Below are positions 1-6,179 of a DNA stretch of 6,179 nucleotides, piece after piece (within the stretch, counting starts at the first letter, position 1; every line of letters starts with the position of its first letter). The position numbers were made by a program, and so were the translations under genes. Below the pieces are notes generated by a model, which was not told the DNA's origin, searched no databases, and saw nothing but the letters and a program-made list of their open reading frames with translations. This DNA is from Balneolales bacterium (GTDB taxonomy: Bacteria; Bacteroidota; Rhodothermia; Balneolales; Balneolaceae), in assembly GCA_022360375.1 (NCBI GenBank), contig JAKSCW010000052.1, positions 1 through 6,179 on the forward strand, given 5' to 3'.

Positions 1-2
1 AG

Positions 3-89
3 GTAGTGAAAGGGTTACTAAAACCGCCATTCAAGAAGTATGCCGCTCAATTTTTCACCATGCGGGGACTTGAAAGCTGGTGGATCTGA
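3..89 (+). CDS. 3' end of an unidentified plus-strand gene (partial)
   Basis: An open frame enters from the left window edge and ends at a TGA at 87-89. It gives 28 residues ending in FTMRGLESWWI, with an ordinary mix of codons and aromatic and basic residues that looks like a real protein C-terminus. Frame 1 of the same strand is closed at once by TAG. Frame 2 is also open, to a TGA at 71-73, so the frame choice is not certain. I do not recognise the family and assign no function. If real, the gene converges on the GAF-kinase gene, with only three bases (90-92) between the two stop codons and no hairpin terminator visible between them. The call rests on coding appearance alone. Confidence 0.45.
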   Translation, partial: VVKGLLKPPFKKYAAQFFTMRGLESWWI

Positions 90-92
90 AAA

Positions 93-1226
93 TCAGGTGT
101 AAAACAGAATCGAAAAAATAGTTCCACCTTCTTCGCTAGCTCGTTGGGTAAGGGTAGCATTAAGCTTTTGTGCCAGCGTTTTAATGATTACAGAAGCAAG
201 GTTATCTTCGTGGGTACCATCCAGGTTGTCTTTCAGGCCATTTCCATCATCCGAAATATTGATAAGAATACAGTTGGCCTGGTCTTTCTTTACGGCCATA
301 CTGATTTTTCCGTATTCCCGGAGTTCAAAAGCATCCCGGTACATGTTTATAAGTACTTCGTTCACAATTAACCCAACGGTTAGGGCAACATTGGCGGGTA
401 GTGAGATTTTATCCATATCCAGCATCAGGCTGATGTCCTTGTCCTCATCGTAAAAGATTTCACCCACTACGGAGGTCATTCTTCCGAGATATAGTCCCAA
501 ATCCAGGTATTCAAACTCATCCTGGTTGTACAGAATATGATGCGCATTAGCAATGGTTTCAATTCGGCTTCCTGTAGCCTTCATCACAAAAGCGGCATGC
601 TCATCATCAATTCCGGGCACCTCAAGTTGCACGAGTGCATTTATCGCAGCCAGATTTCCTTTCATGCTTTGGTGAACTTCTTTCAAGCGGTTTTCTTTCT
701 CTTCTACCCGCTTCTTCAATTCATCTACTTCTTTCACTTTTTCGATGGAAAGCGCTGCATGCCCCGCTAATGATTCAAATACAGGAATTTCTGATTCCTT
801 AAAATCTTTTCCGTTCTTTTTGTTCAGCACCTGGATAACCCCAATAGCCTCTAACTCTGAGCTTATAAGTGGAACACAAATCATATTCCTACTTTCAAAT
901 TCGGTACTTAAATCTCCCCAAAAAACATCATCATCTTTCAGGGAATTAGAGAGGTAGGGTTTTTTATTCTTCAATACCCAGCCGGCAATACCTTCGTCCC
1001 TGGGGATACTCATCCCTGTAATCTTGTCTTTAATTGGCCCGGTGGGCACACTCACGTGCAATTCCCCCGAAACTTCATCCACCAGCATGAGCGAGCTGGC
1101 CTCGGCTTCCATTACCTGTGCAGCTGAATTCATACACTTCAACAGAAGCGCCTTCAACTCCATGGTTCTGTTAATGCCTTCTATCGCATGGAGTAACAAT
1201 TGCATGTGTTTGTAATTTTCCGCCAT
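93..1226 (-). CDS. GAF-domain sensor protein with HisKA_2/HATPase-like C-terminal half, possibly degenerate histidine kinase
   Basis: This is a 377-residue protein with no signal peptide or membrane segment, so probably cytosolic. Residues about 15-163 form a GAF domain, with typical features such as the GIAGWVLKNKKPYLSN stretch and the CVPL...GVIQVLNK core. A short charged coiled coil follows (about 163-183). The rest resembles HisKA_2 kinases: KEVHQSMKGNL at 182-192 in place of the usual EIHHRVKNNL, RIETIANAHHILY at 221-233, an N-box around GLIVNEVLIN (285-294), and a DDGNG G1 motif at 326-330. In the HisKA_2/HWE families the phospho-acceptor is the His just before Arg; here that position is Gln186 followed by Ser187, though His185 is present. 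The G2 region (EDNLASVII, 340-347) lacks the usual glycines. It may therefore be a weak or non-canonical kinase. The ligand is unknown. The ATG is supported by AGAGAAGG six bases upstream. The gene follows the acnA terminator, so it likely has its own promoter. Confidence 0.88.
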   Translation of the reverse strand: MAENYKHMQLLLHAIEGINRTMELKALLLKCMNSAAQVMEAEASSLMLVDEVSGELHVSVPTGPIKDKITGMSIPRDEGIAGWVLKNKKPYLSNSLKDDDVFWGDLSTEFESRNMICVPLISSELEAIGVIQVLNKKNGKDFKESEIPVFESLAGHAALSIEKVKEVDELKKRVEEKENRLKEVHQSMKGNLAAINALVQLEVPGIDDEHAAFVMKATGSRIETIANAHHILYNQDEFEYLDLGLYLGRMTSVVGEIFYDEDKDISLMLDMDKISLPANVALTVGLIVNEVLINMYRDAFELREYGKISMAVKKDQANCILINISDDGNGLKDNLDGTHEDNLASVIIKTLAQKLNATLTQRASEEGGTIFSILFYT

Positions 1227-1232
1227 CAGAAA

Positions 1233-1240
1233 CCTTCTCT
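1233..1240 (-). promoter_or_regulatory. Ribosome binding site of the GAF-kinase gene
   Basis: On the minus strand AGAGAAGG lies six bases before the ATG at 1226-1224. It is the only good Shine-Dalgarno-like match ahead of a complete gene in this window and supports the chosen start. No convincing -35/-10 pair was recognised in the short space between this site and the acnA terminator. Confidence 0.5.
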
Positions 1241-1288
1241 TAAAAACAGAATTGGGAGCACTAAAAAACGAAGATTTTTGCTAAAACA

Positions 1289-1319
1289 AAAAATCCCCGG
1301 CGAGTTACCGGGGATTTTT
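1289..1319 (-). terminator. Intrinsic terminator of acnA
   Basis: The arms 1289-1300 and 1308-1319 pair perfectly over 12 base pairs, with a six-pair G/C core (CCCCGG/CCGGGG) and a seven-base loop. Read on the minus strand it begins about nine bases after the acnA stop codon and runs into TTTTTTGTTTT, the classic layout of a Rho-independent terminator. The plus-strand reading also ends in TTTTT, so it could stop transcription in both directions, although no plus-strand gene is seen nearby. It separates acnA from the GAF-kinase gene. Confidence 0.9.
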
Positions 1320-1327
1320 ATCCAAAC

Positions 1328-4033
1328 TTAATTTTTACCCTTTTTCAGGTAATCAAGCAATACGGTATGCAGGATTCCGCCATTGCGATAGTAATCTACT
1401 TCCACCGGGGTATCGATACGGCATTTGGTCATAAATTCAATAACCGTTCCATCCGTTTTCGTAGCTGTAACTTTGATCTCTTCACGTGCTTTCACGGTAT
1501 CGTCAACATGAATATCAAACGTTTCTGAACCATCTAATCCCAGTGCATCGGCGCTGTCTCCCTCTTTAAACTGAAGTGGAAGTACTCCCATCTGAATCAG
1601 GTTCGATCGGTGAATACGCTCGTAAGAAACCGCAATTACGCTTTTTACGCCCAGTAAATTCGTTCCCTTCGCTGCCCAGTCACGGGATGAACCTGTGCCA
1701 TACTGCTTTCCGGCAAGAGCCACCAGCGGGGTTCCATTCTCTTTGTACTTCAGCGAAGCATCAAAAATAGTCATCACTTCTCCTGTTGGATGGTATTTAG
1801 TAAACCCTCCTTCGGTACCCGGAGCAAGTTGATTCTTAAAACGAACATTCGCAAAAGTTCCCCGTGTCATAATCCGATCGTTGCCACGGCGGGAACCATA
1901 GGAATTGAAATCCTTTCTTTCTACTCCATTTGCTTTCAGGAATAAACCTGCTGGTGCATCTTCCTTAATATTACCCGCAGGGGAAATATGATCGGTAGTG
2001 ATGGAATCGCCTACTTTCACTAAGGTTCTGGCTCCGGTAATTGGCTTGATCTCGCTTGCCTCCTGGTCCATATTCATGAAGAAAGGCGGTTCCTGGATGT
2101 ACGTCGATTTTTCGTCCCATTCAAACAAATCTCCACCCGTAACCGGGATTTCTTCCCAGGCAGGGGAATCAAAAATGTCGCTGTACATTTCTTCAAATAA
2201 ATCCGGACGAATTGCATTATCCAGTTCAGCTGCAATCTCTTCTGTTGTTGGCCAGATATCCTTCAGATATACATCGTTTCCGGCCTTATCCTGTCCCAAT
2301 GGATCTGTAGAAAGATCGATATCCACTGTTCCTGCTAAAGCATAGGCTACCACCAACGGGGGAGAAGCCAGGAAATTTGCTTTCACCCATGGATGAATCC
2401 GGCCTTCAAAGTTCCGGTTCCCGGAAAGAACTCCCGCAGCAATCAAGTCTCCTTCCCGGATTGCCGTTTCTACAGGTACCGGTAATGGCCCTGAGTTTCC
2501 AATACACGTGGTACATCCGTAGCCCACTAAGTTGAAACCAAGTGCATCCATATATTCCGTCAATCCGGCTTCTTTTAAATACTCCGTTACCACACGAGAC
2601 CCGGGAGCTAAAGAAGTTTTCACGTAAGCAGGTACTTTCAGCCCTTTTTCTACTGCTTTCTTTGCAACAATGCCGGCACCCAGCATCACGCTGGGGTTAG
2701 AAGTGTTCGTACAGGATGTGATAGCTGCAATAACCACATCACCATGCTTCATCTCAATTTCCTGTCCGTTTTTGTATACCCCTTTATTGCCCAGTTGGTT
2801 TTCCGCTAAGCTGAATCCCATGGTTGGATCGCTACTGGTTAACGAGGATTCGAATGTCTTTTTCATGTTCCTCAACACAATGCGATCGTGTGGAAGTTTG
2901 GGGCCGGCGAGCGACGTTTCAACCGTGTTCAAATCTAAATGCAGGGTTGAAGTAAATTCAGGATCCGGAGTATTATCAGTTCTGAACAATCCCTGGGCTT
3001 TGGTATAATTTTCAACCAGCTTCACTAACTCTTCAGAACGGCCGGTTCGGGTCATATAACGCAGAGATTCTGCATCGATTGGGAAAAAACCCATAGTTGC
3101 TCCGTACTCCGGTGCCATATTTGCAATGGTTGCACGATCAGGCAGGCTCATATTGCTGATTCCATCCCCATAAAACTCCACGAACTTACCAACCACATTA
3201 TGCTGGCGAAGCATTTGAGTTACGGTAAGTGTTAAGTCCGTTGCAGTAACACCTTCACGTAACGCCCCGGTTAGTTTCATGCCAACTACTTCAGGAACCA
3301 ACATAGAAATGGGCTGGCCCAGCATAGCGGCTTCCGCCTCAATTCCACCTACACCCCAACCCAAAATCCCAAGTCCGTTAATCATAGTGGTGTGCGAATC
3401 GGTTCCCACTAAAGTATCAGGGTAAGCGGTGGTGGAACCATCTTCTTCCGTTCTGGTGAATACCCCACGGGCCAGGTATTCGAGATTCACCTGGTGTACA
3501 ATTCCACGTCCGGGAGGAACCACACGGAAATTATCGAACGCTTCTTTCCCCCATTTCAGAAACTGGTAACGCTCGTTGTTCCGCTCCATCTCTTTTTCCA
3601 CATTAAAGAACAGCGCTGCATCGGTTCCAAACATGTCCACCTGTACCGAATGATCAATCACTAAATCCACGGGAACCTGTGGGTTTATGTCTGTAGCATT
3701 TCCACCCATCCGCTGCATAGCAGAACGGAGCGCTGCTAAATCAACCACGGCAGGTACACCTGTGAAATCCTGAAGTACTACCCGGGAAGGTTTGAAAGGA
3801 ATTTCACCTTGTGGATTCTTTGCATCATAATTGGCAAGAGCTTCAATATCTTGCTGGGTAACTACGTAATCGTCAAACTCTCTAAGGACGGCCTCTAACA
3901 GTATTTTAATAGAAAATGGAAGTTTATCAATATTTCCATATCCCATCTCTTTCAATTTCTGTAGGCTGTAAAGATATGCTGTGCCCGCCCCGGTTTCGAA
4001 TACTAGTCTAGTCTTTTTAAAATCTACGCTCAT
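1328..4033 (-). CDS. acnA: Aconitate hydratase (aconitase), AcnA/IRP1 type
   Basis: Aconitase interconverts citrate and isocitrate through cis-aconitate in the TCA cycle, using a [4Fe-4S] cluster in the cytoplasm. The 901-residue product matches the usual AcnA length of about 890-900. Numbered from the ATG at 4033, the cluster cysteines are Cys441 in ITSCTNTSNPSVML and Cys507 and Cys510 in GYGCTTCIGNSGP. Other family motifs are VIDHSVQVD near 125-133, GTDSHTTMINGLG from 210, GDSITTDHISPAGNI at 675-689, GSRRGND at 713-719 and YGTGSSRDWAAKG near 778-790, which carries the active-site serine in the C-terminal swivel domain. All three domains and the swivel are intact. The frame is open further upstream to an ATG at 4153, but those 40 residues do not resemble an aconitase N-terminus, while MSVDFKKTRLVFETG does, so the shorter start is preferred. 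No clear Shine-Dalgarno sequence precedes it. A strong terminator follows the stop. Confidence 0.97.
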   Translation of the reverse strand: MSVDFKKTRLVFETGAGTAYLYSLQKLKEMGYGNIDKLPFSIKILLEAVLREFDDYVVTQQDIEALANYDAKNPQGEIPFKPSRVVLQDFTGVPAVVDLAALRSAMQRMGGNATDINPQVPVDLVIDHSVQVDMFGTDAALFFNVEKEMERNNERYQFLKWGKEAFDNFRVVPPGRGIVHQVNLEYLARGVFTRTEEDGSTTAYPDTLVGTDSHTTMINGLGILGWGVGGIEAEAAMLGQPISMLVPEVVGMKLTGALREGVTATDLTLTVTQMLRQHNVVGKFVEFYGDGISNMSLPDRATIANMAPEYGATMGFFPIDAESLRYMTRTGRSEELVKLVENYTKAQGLFRTDNTPDPEFTSTLHLDLNTVETSLAGPKLPHDRIVLRNMKKTFESSLTSSDPTMGFSLAENQLGNKGVYKNGQEIEMKHGDVVIAAITSCTNTSNPSVMLGAGIVAKKAVEKGLKVPAYVKTSLAPGSRVVTEYLKEAGLTEYMDALGFNLVGYGCTTCIGNSGPLPVPVETAIREGDLIAAGVLSGNRNFEGRIHPWVKANFLASPPLVVAYALAGTVDIDLSTDPLGQDKAGNDVYLKDIWPTTEEIAAELDNAIRPDLFEEMYSDIFDSPAWEEIPVTGGDLFEWDEKSTYIQEPPFFMNMDQEASEIKPITGARTLVKVGDSITTDHISPAGNIKEDAPAGLFLKANGVERKDFNSYGSRRGNDRIMTRGTFANVRFKNQLAPGTEGGFTKYHPTGEVMTIFDASLKYKENGTPLVALAGKQYGTGSSRDWAAKGTNLLGVKSVIAVSYERIHRSNLIQMGVLPLQFKEGDSADALGLDGSETFDIHVDDTVKAREEIKVTATKTDGTVIEFMTKCRIDTPVEVDYYRNGGILHTVLLDYLKKGKN

Positions 4034-4218
4034 GGACTCTGATAATTTTAGGATTTTGAAGGGTCGGGAAGATACGAATTCTTTAGAGTATTTTCTGAAG
4101 ATGACAAATATGGATTCGCTACAAATAATTCTTCCTCGCAAAACGATACCCATTCACATGCCAGGTACCGAAATTGTCCCCTCATCTGCCAAAATACCCA
4201 AACAGCTACTGTCTGTTA
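4034..4218. other. Intergenic region between the GH28 lipoprotein gene and acnA
   Basis: These 185 bases hold no supported gene. The long acnA frame extends into the region without family resemblance. Just after the lipoprotein stop there is a five-base inverted repeat (AACAG 4201-4205 and CTGTT 4213-4217), but no T-run follows, so it is not a convincing terminator. The weak acnA promoter candidate is the only other signal. Confidence 0.6.
4080..4107 (-). promoter_or_regulatory. Candidate acnA promoter (weak)
   Basis: On the minus strand TTGTCA (4107-4102, five of six matches to the sigma-70 -35 box) is followed after 16 bases by TAAAGA (4085-4080, a poor -10 box). It lies about 46 bases upstream of the preferred acnA ATG and inside the unlikely N-terminal extension of the long frame, which would fit the shorter start. 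A Bacteroidota-like CATATTTG lies near 4103-4110, but it lacks a suitably spaced upstream TTTG. Matches of this quality occur by chance in AT-rich DNA. Confidence 0.22.
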
Positions 4219-5820
4219 CTACATAAACCTTGGCGGAGTGGCGCTGCTATCCACGGTGCTTATGTTTCGTTTCCCAATTACAGTAGCACCAAGGCGTACA
4301 TTTTCCAATTGAACATTTTCCGCATTGAATATCATGAGTTCCCGTTCTGCGGTTGAGACATTTTCAACGGTTGCATTGGTAATCGAAATGTTTTTTATAG
4401 GTTGTTCGGCCCATCCCAGAATTCTTACCCCGTACTTCCCATATTGAGCAGTAACATTACTCACGTAAATATTTCGAAAAGTGGGTACATGTGGGCTGGT
4501 TGTATCTCCATCGTAGTTAGGTAAAAGCCCCACTATTCCGTTAACAGAATTAAAGGTATTGTTAAAAAAATAAACATCCTCAATCAATCCTCCCCGTTGC
4601 CGGCTGCTCTTCAGATACAGTCCTGTTTCTACTTCGATGGGTGAGTGATTGTCATACGCATAGATGTTTCTTGCACCCCCCGACATTTCGCTTCCTATTG
4701 CAATTGCATGGTGTCCTTTGAATGTCGAATTTCGAAGTACCACATTCTCGGTAGGCCCACCCAAACGGTTTTCATTAATGCGGAAATGCTCCATTCCTTC
4801 CAGGAATGTTCCTTCAATGTTTACCCCGTTTCTGCCTTCCACATCCCTTCCCGATTTAACCGCTAAATTATCGTCATGGTTGTTGAACTGAATGTTTTCG
4901 ATTAAAACATTCCGTGACGACTCAGGGTCGAATGCATCATTATTCATCACCTGTCCATCAAAAATCATATTCCGGAATATCATATTCTCCGAGAATACAG
5001 GGTGTACCATCCAGAATGGTGAATTAACCAGCTGCACTCCATCAATCATGATGTTTTCGCACATAAAAAACATTATCAATTCCGGCCGGAATACATCCAG
5101 TTCCACATCCAGAAAATAACGCTCGTTAAGTGGGGTATCCTGATGATTGATTTCCCGAACCGCGATATAGGAAGGCTCTAATCCCTGTTCTATTCTCTTT
5201 CCATCTTGTTCTACTGCCCAACGTTGCCAGCGCATACCATCCCCATCAATAACAGGCATTGCCCCGGTTCCACCATCAAAACGTATGCTGATATTTTTTT
5301 CGTTGAATGCGTAGATCAATGGCGAAAATGAAAAAATAGTGGTTCCCTCGTATCTGCGAAGTGTACCGGAACCACCATGAGAATCTACCATGTACGACTC
5401 TGGATCAAATTCAAAGTACAGGCGAATACTCGGATCGAAGCTAAGTTCAATATTGCTCCTTAAATGTATTGGCCCTCTTATCCGATACGTCAAAATTTGT
5501 TTAACCCATGCATCTTTACTTTGCGTATGGGGAAAGAATAACGTACCACCACCTTGTTCTGCCAGTTCATCGATAGCCTGCTGAATATCGTTTTGGAAAT
5601 CATAGCTACCTTCCTCATCCGGGATCTGGCCGGAGAACTCAGCCAAATTGATTCTTCGATCCGGGATCTGAGGTTCCGGTATCGCATCTGCAATTTCTTC
5701 AGCAGCTGCCTGCCAACGCAGATATTCAGGTTCTGAAGTACACCCCCCAAAAAAGAAGTGTACAAAAATAAAACCTATGAAAAAGTGAACTGGAAGTTTG
5801 GTAACGGTTTGCTTAAACAT
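4219..5820 (-). CDS. GH28-type (polygalacturonase-like) beta-helix lipoprotein
   Basis: The 533-residue product begins with a Phe-rich hydrophobic signal segment ending in FGGC, with Cys27 as the likely lipidated residue, so it is probably envelope-anchored. A pectate-lyase_3-like segment follows (about 75-100: DFQNDIQQAIDELAEQGGGTLFFP), then a right-handed beta-helix with repeated N-[IV]-x-[IVL] rungs from about 250 to 510. Signs of GH28 are NSPFWMVHPVFSEN (266-279), NNDAFDPESSRNV with Asp295, HDDNLAVKSGRD with Asp316 and Asp317, GHHAIAIGSEMSGG with His370, and GLYLKSS with Lys404. The three aspartates and the His match catalytic positions of polygalacturonases, but the Arg of the usual RIK motif is Tyr402, so the exact glycan is uncertain. 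Family members hydrolyse alpha-1,4-galacturonan or related pectins. The start is the ATG at 5820; a GTG immediately before it is an alternative. No clear ribosome binding site is visible. No other polysaccharide-utilisation gene lies in the window. Confidence 0.88.
   Translation of the reverse strand: MFKQTVTKLPVHFFIGFIFVHFFFGGCTSEPEYLRWQAAAEEIADAIPEPQIPDRRINLAEFSGQIPDEEGSYDFQNDIQQAIDELAEQGGGTLFFPHTQSKDAWVKQILTYRIRGPIHLRSNIELSFDPSIRLYFEFDPESYMVDSHGGSGTLRRYEGTTIFSFSPLIYAFNEKNISIRFDGGTGAMPVIDGDGMRWQRWAVEQDGKRIEQGLEPSYIAVREINHQDTPLNERYFLDVELDVFRPELIMFFMCENIMIDGVQLVNSPFWMVHPVFSENMIFRNMIFDGQVMNNDAFDPESSRNVLIENIQFNNHDDNLAVKSGRDVEGRNGVNIEGTFLEGMEHFRINENRLGGPTENVVLRNSTFKGHHAIAIGSEMSGGARNIYAYDNHSPIEVETGLYLKSSRQRGGLIEDVYFFNNTFNSVNGIVGLLPNYDGDTTSPHVPTFRNIYVSNVTAQYGKYGVRILGWAEQPIKNISITNATVENVSTAERELMIFNAENVQLENVRLGATVIGKRNISTVDSSATPPRFM
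5741..5820 (-). other. Lipoprotein signal peptide of the GH28 protein
   Basis: The first 27 codons from the ATG encode a basic start (FKQTVTK), a very Phe/Ile-rich hydrophobic stretch and the sequence FFFGGC followed by TSEPEY. Gly-Gly before Cys is acceptable for a lipobox, but Phe at the -3 position is less usual than Leu, so signal peptidase II cleavage before Cys27 is likely but not certain. Confidence 0.7.
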
Positions 5821-5823
5821 CAC

Positions 5824-6014
5824 TGACCGGGGCTTTTAGATGGTTGTTGGTGGCTGGCGGAACGAATGATTTGCTTCTTTTTAATCTATAGTAAAATCTA
5901 TTCGTTAACGTACACGAACATATTAAAAGCCAGATCATTTAGCAATAAATAAATATGAATATTCCGGAGATTAAAGATCGGGTAAAAGAGAGTAAATGTG
6001 ACAGTAGTTTGTAA
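5824..6014. other. Intergenic region upstream of the GH28 lipoprotein gene
   Basis: About 190 AT-rich bases separate the partial kinase gene from the lipoprotein gene. The region contains the palindrome at 5901-5918 and a direct repeat of AATCTAT (5883-5889 and 5895-5901, 12 bases apart, about one helical turn). No hairpin with a T-run was found after the kinase stop. A 19-codon plus-strand frame at 5955-6014 is too short to call as a gene. Confidence 0.55.
5901..5918. promoter_or_regulatory. Imperfect 18-base palindrome, possible operator upstream of the GH28 gene
   Basis: The sequence TTCGT-TA-ACGT-AC-ACGAA matches its own reverse complement at 14 of 18 positions, with five-base outer arms and a central ACGT. 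It also contains the perfect eight-base palindrome CGTTAACG (5903-5910). It lies about 80 bases upstream of the lipoprotein ATG. A possible -10 element on the minus strand (TACTATAGAT, 5893-5884) sits downstream of it, so a bound regulator would be near a -35 position. Size and symmetry fit a dimeric repressor or activator of the LacI or GntR kind. No such regulator is encoded in the window, so the role is an inference. Confidence 0.35.
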
Positions 6015-6179
6015 CTACGCAATTTTCTTTATAGAACTATGAGATCCAATTTTTTGGTAAGGAAGGCTACACACCATCTCAAATCCTTCATTAGTTTTAA
6101 ACTCCACATCAGCATCCACCTGGTTTAACAGCGATTTAATCAGGGTAATCCCTAAAGTATTTCCCTCTTTTACAAAACT
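6015..6179 (-). CDS. C-terminal end of a sensor histidine kinase (partial, HATPase domain)
   Basis: Reading the minus strand from the right window edge gives 54 open codons ending in TAG at 6017-6015. The residues EGNTLGITLIKSLLNQ followed by VDADVEFKTNEGFEMVCSLPY match the G2 box and last beta strands of the HATPase domain as found in HisKA_2-type sensor kinases, where a GLGLxLVxxL-like motif is followed by a short Gly-containing turn and a final strand. After the fold ends, a short tail (QKIGSHSSIKKIA) remains. The phospho-acceptor, N-box and any sensor domains lie beyond the window, so signal and partner cannot be stated. Its G2 box looks intact, unlike that of the GAF protein at the other end of the window. 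Confidence 0.75.
   Translation of the reverse strand, partial: SFVKEGNTLGITLIKSLLNQVDADVEFKTNEGFEMVCSLPYQKIGSHSSIKKIA

Noticed and set aside
56..82. CACCA/TGGTG inverted repeat near the convergent stops at the left edge.
   Set aside because: Five-base stem with a 17-base loop lying inside the plus-strand frame and no T-run; not a credible terminator.
4201..4217. Inverted repeat AACAG/CTGTT just downstream of the GH28 stop.
   Set aside because: Only five pairs and no T-run on the minus strand, so it is not a supported intrinsic terminator.
5490..5765. A 91-codon minus-strand frame inside the GH28 gene, and several plus-strand frames of 60-115 codons opposite the three main genes.
   Set aside because: They lie entirely within or opposite well-supported genes, have no recognisable domains and read as shadows of the real coding frames.
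5955..6014. A 19-codon plus-strand frame (MNIPEIKDRVKESKCDSSL) ending next to the partial kinase stop.
   Set aside because: Very short, no ribosome binding site ahead of it, and no recognisable family; chance occurrence is likely.

Overview
The window reads as an ordinary chromosomal segment from a free-living bacterium of the Bacteroidota/Balneolota kind. This placement is an inference from three things: a GH28-type lipoprotein, two of the three main genes lacking a clear Shine-Dalgarno sequence, and a HisKA_2-like sensor kinase style. No marker gene fixes the taxon. All complete genes lie on the minus strand. No mobile element, CRISPR array, tRNA or rRNA was seen.

Layout from left to right. 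The first 89 bases hold the apparent 3' end of an unidentified plus-strand gene, which converges on its neighbour with only three bases between the stops. Then comes a soluble GAF-domain protein with a HisKA_2/HATPase-like C-terminal half (minus, 93-1226) whose phospho-acceptor box and G2 box look degenerate. A strong hairpin terminator (1289-1319) separates it from a full-length aconitase gene, acnA (minus, 1328-4033). A 185-base gap precedes a GH28-type, polygalacturonase-like, beta-helix lipoprotein gene (minus, 4219-5820). Its upstream region (5821-6014) contains an imperfect 18-base palindrome that could be an operator. The right edge (6015-6179) holds the C-terminal 54 codons of another sensor histidine kinase, cut by the window end.

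The genes do not form an evident pathway. Aconitase is central metabolism (citrate to isocitrate in the TCA cycle), the lipoprotein probably acts on pectin-like polysaccharide at the envelope, and the two kinase-like genes are signalling proteins. The terminator after acnA and the sizeable gaps suggest separately transcribed units, not one operon. I did not find convincing evidence of a previously undescribed system. The points most worth checking are the degenerate GAF/HisKA_2 protein, the altered active-site motifs of the GH28 protein and the palindrome upstream of it.
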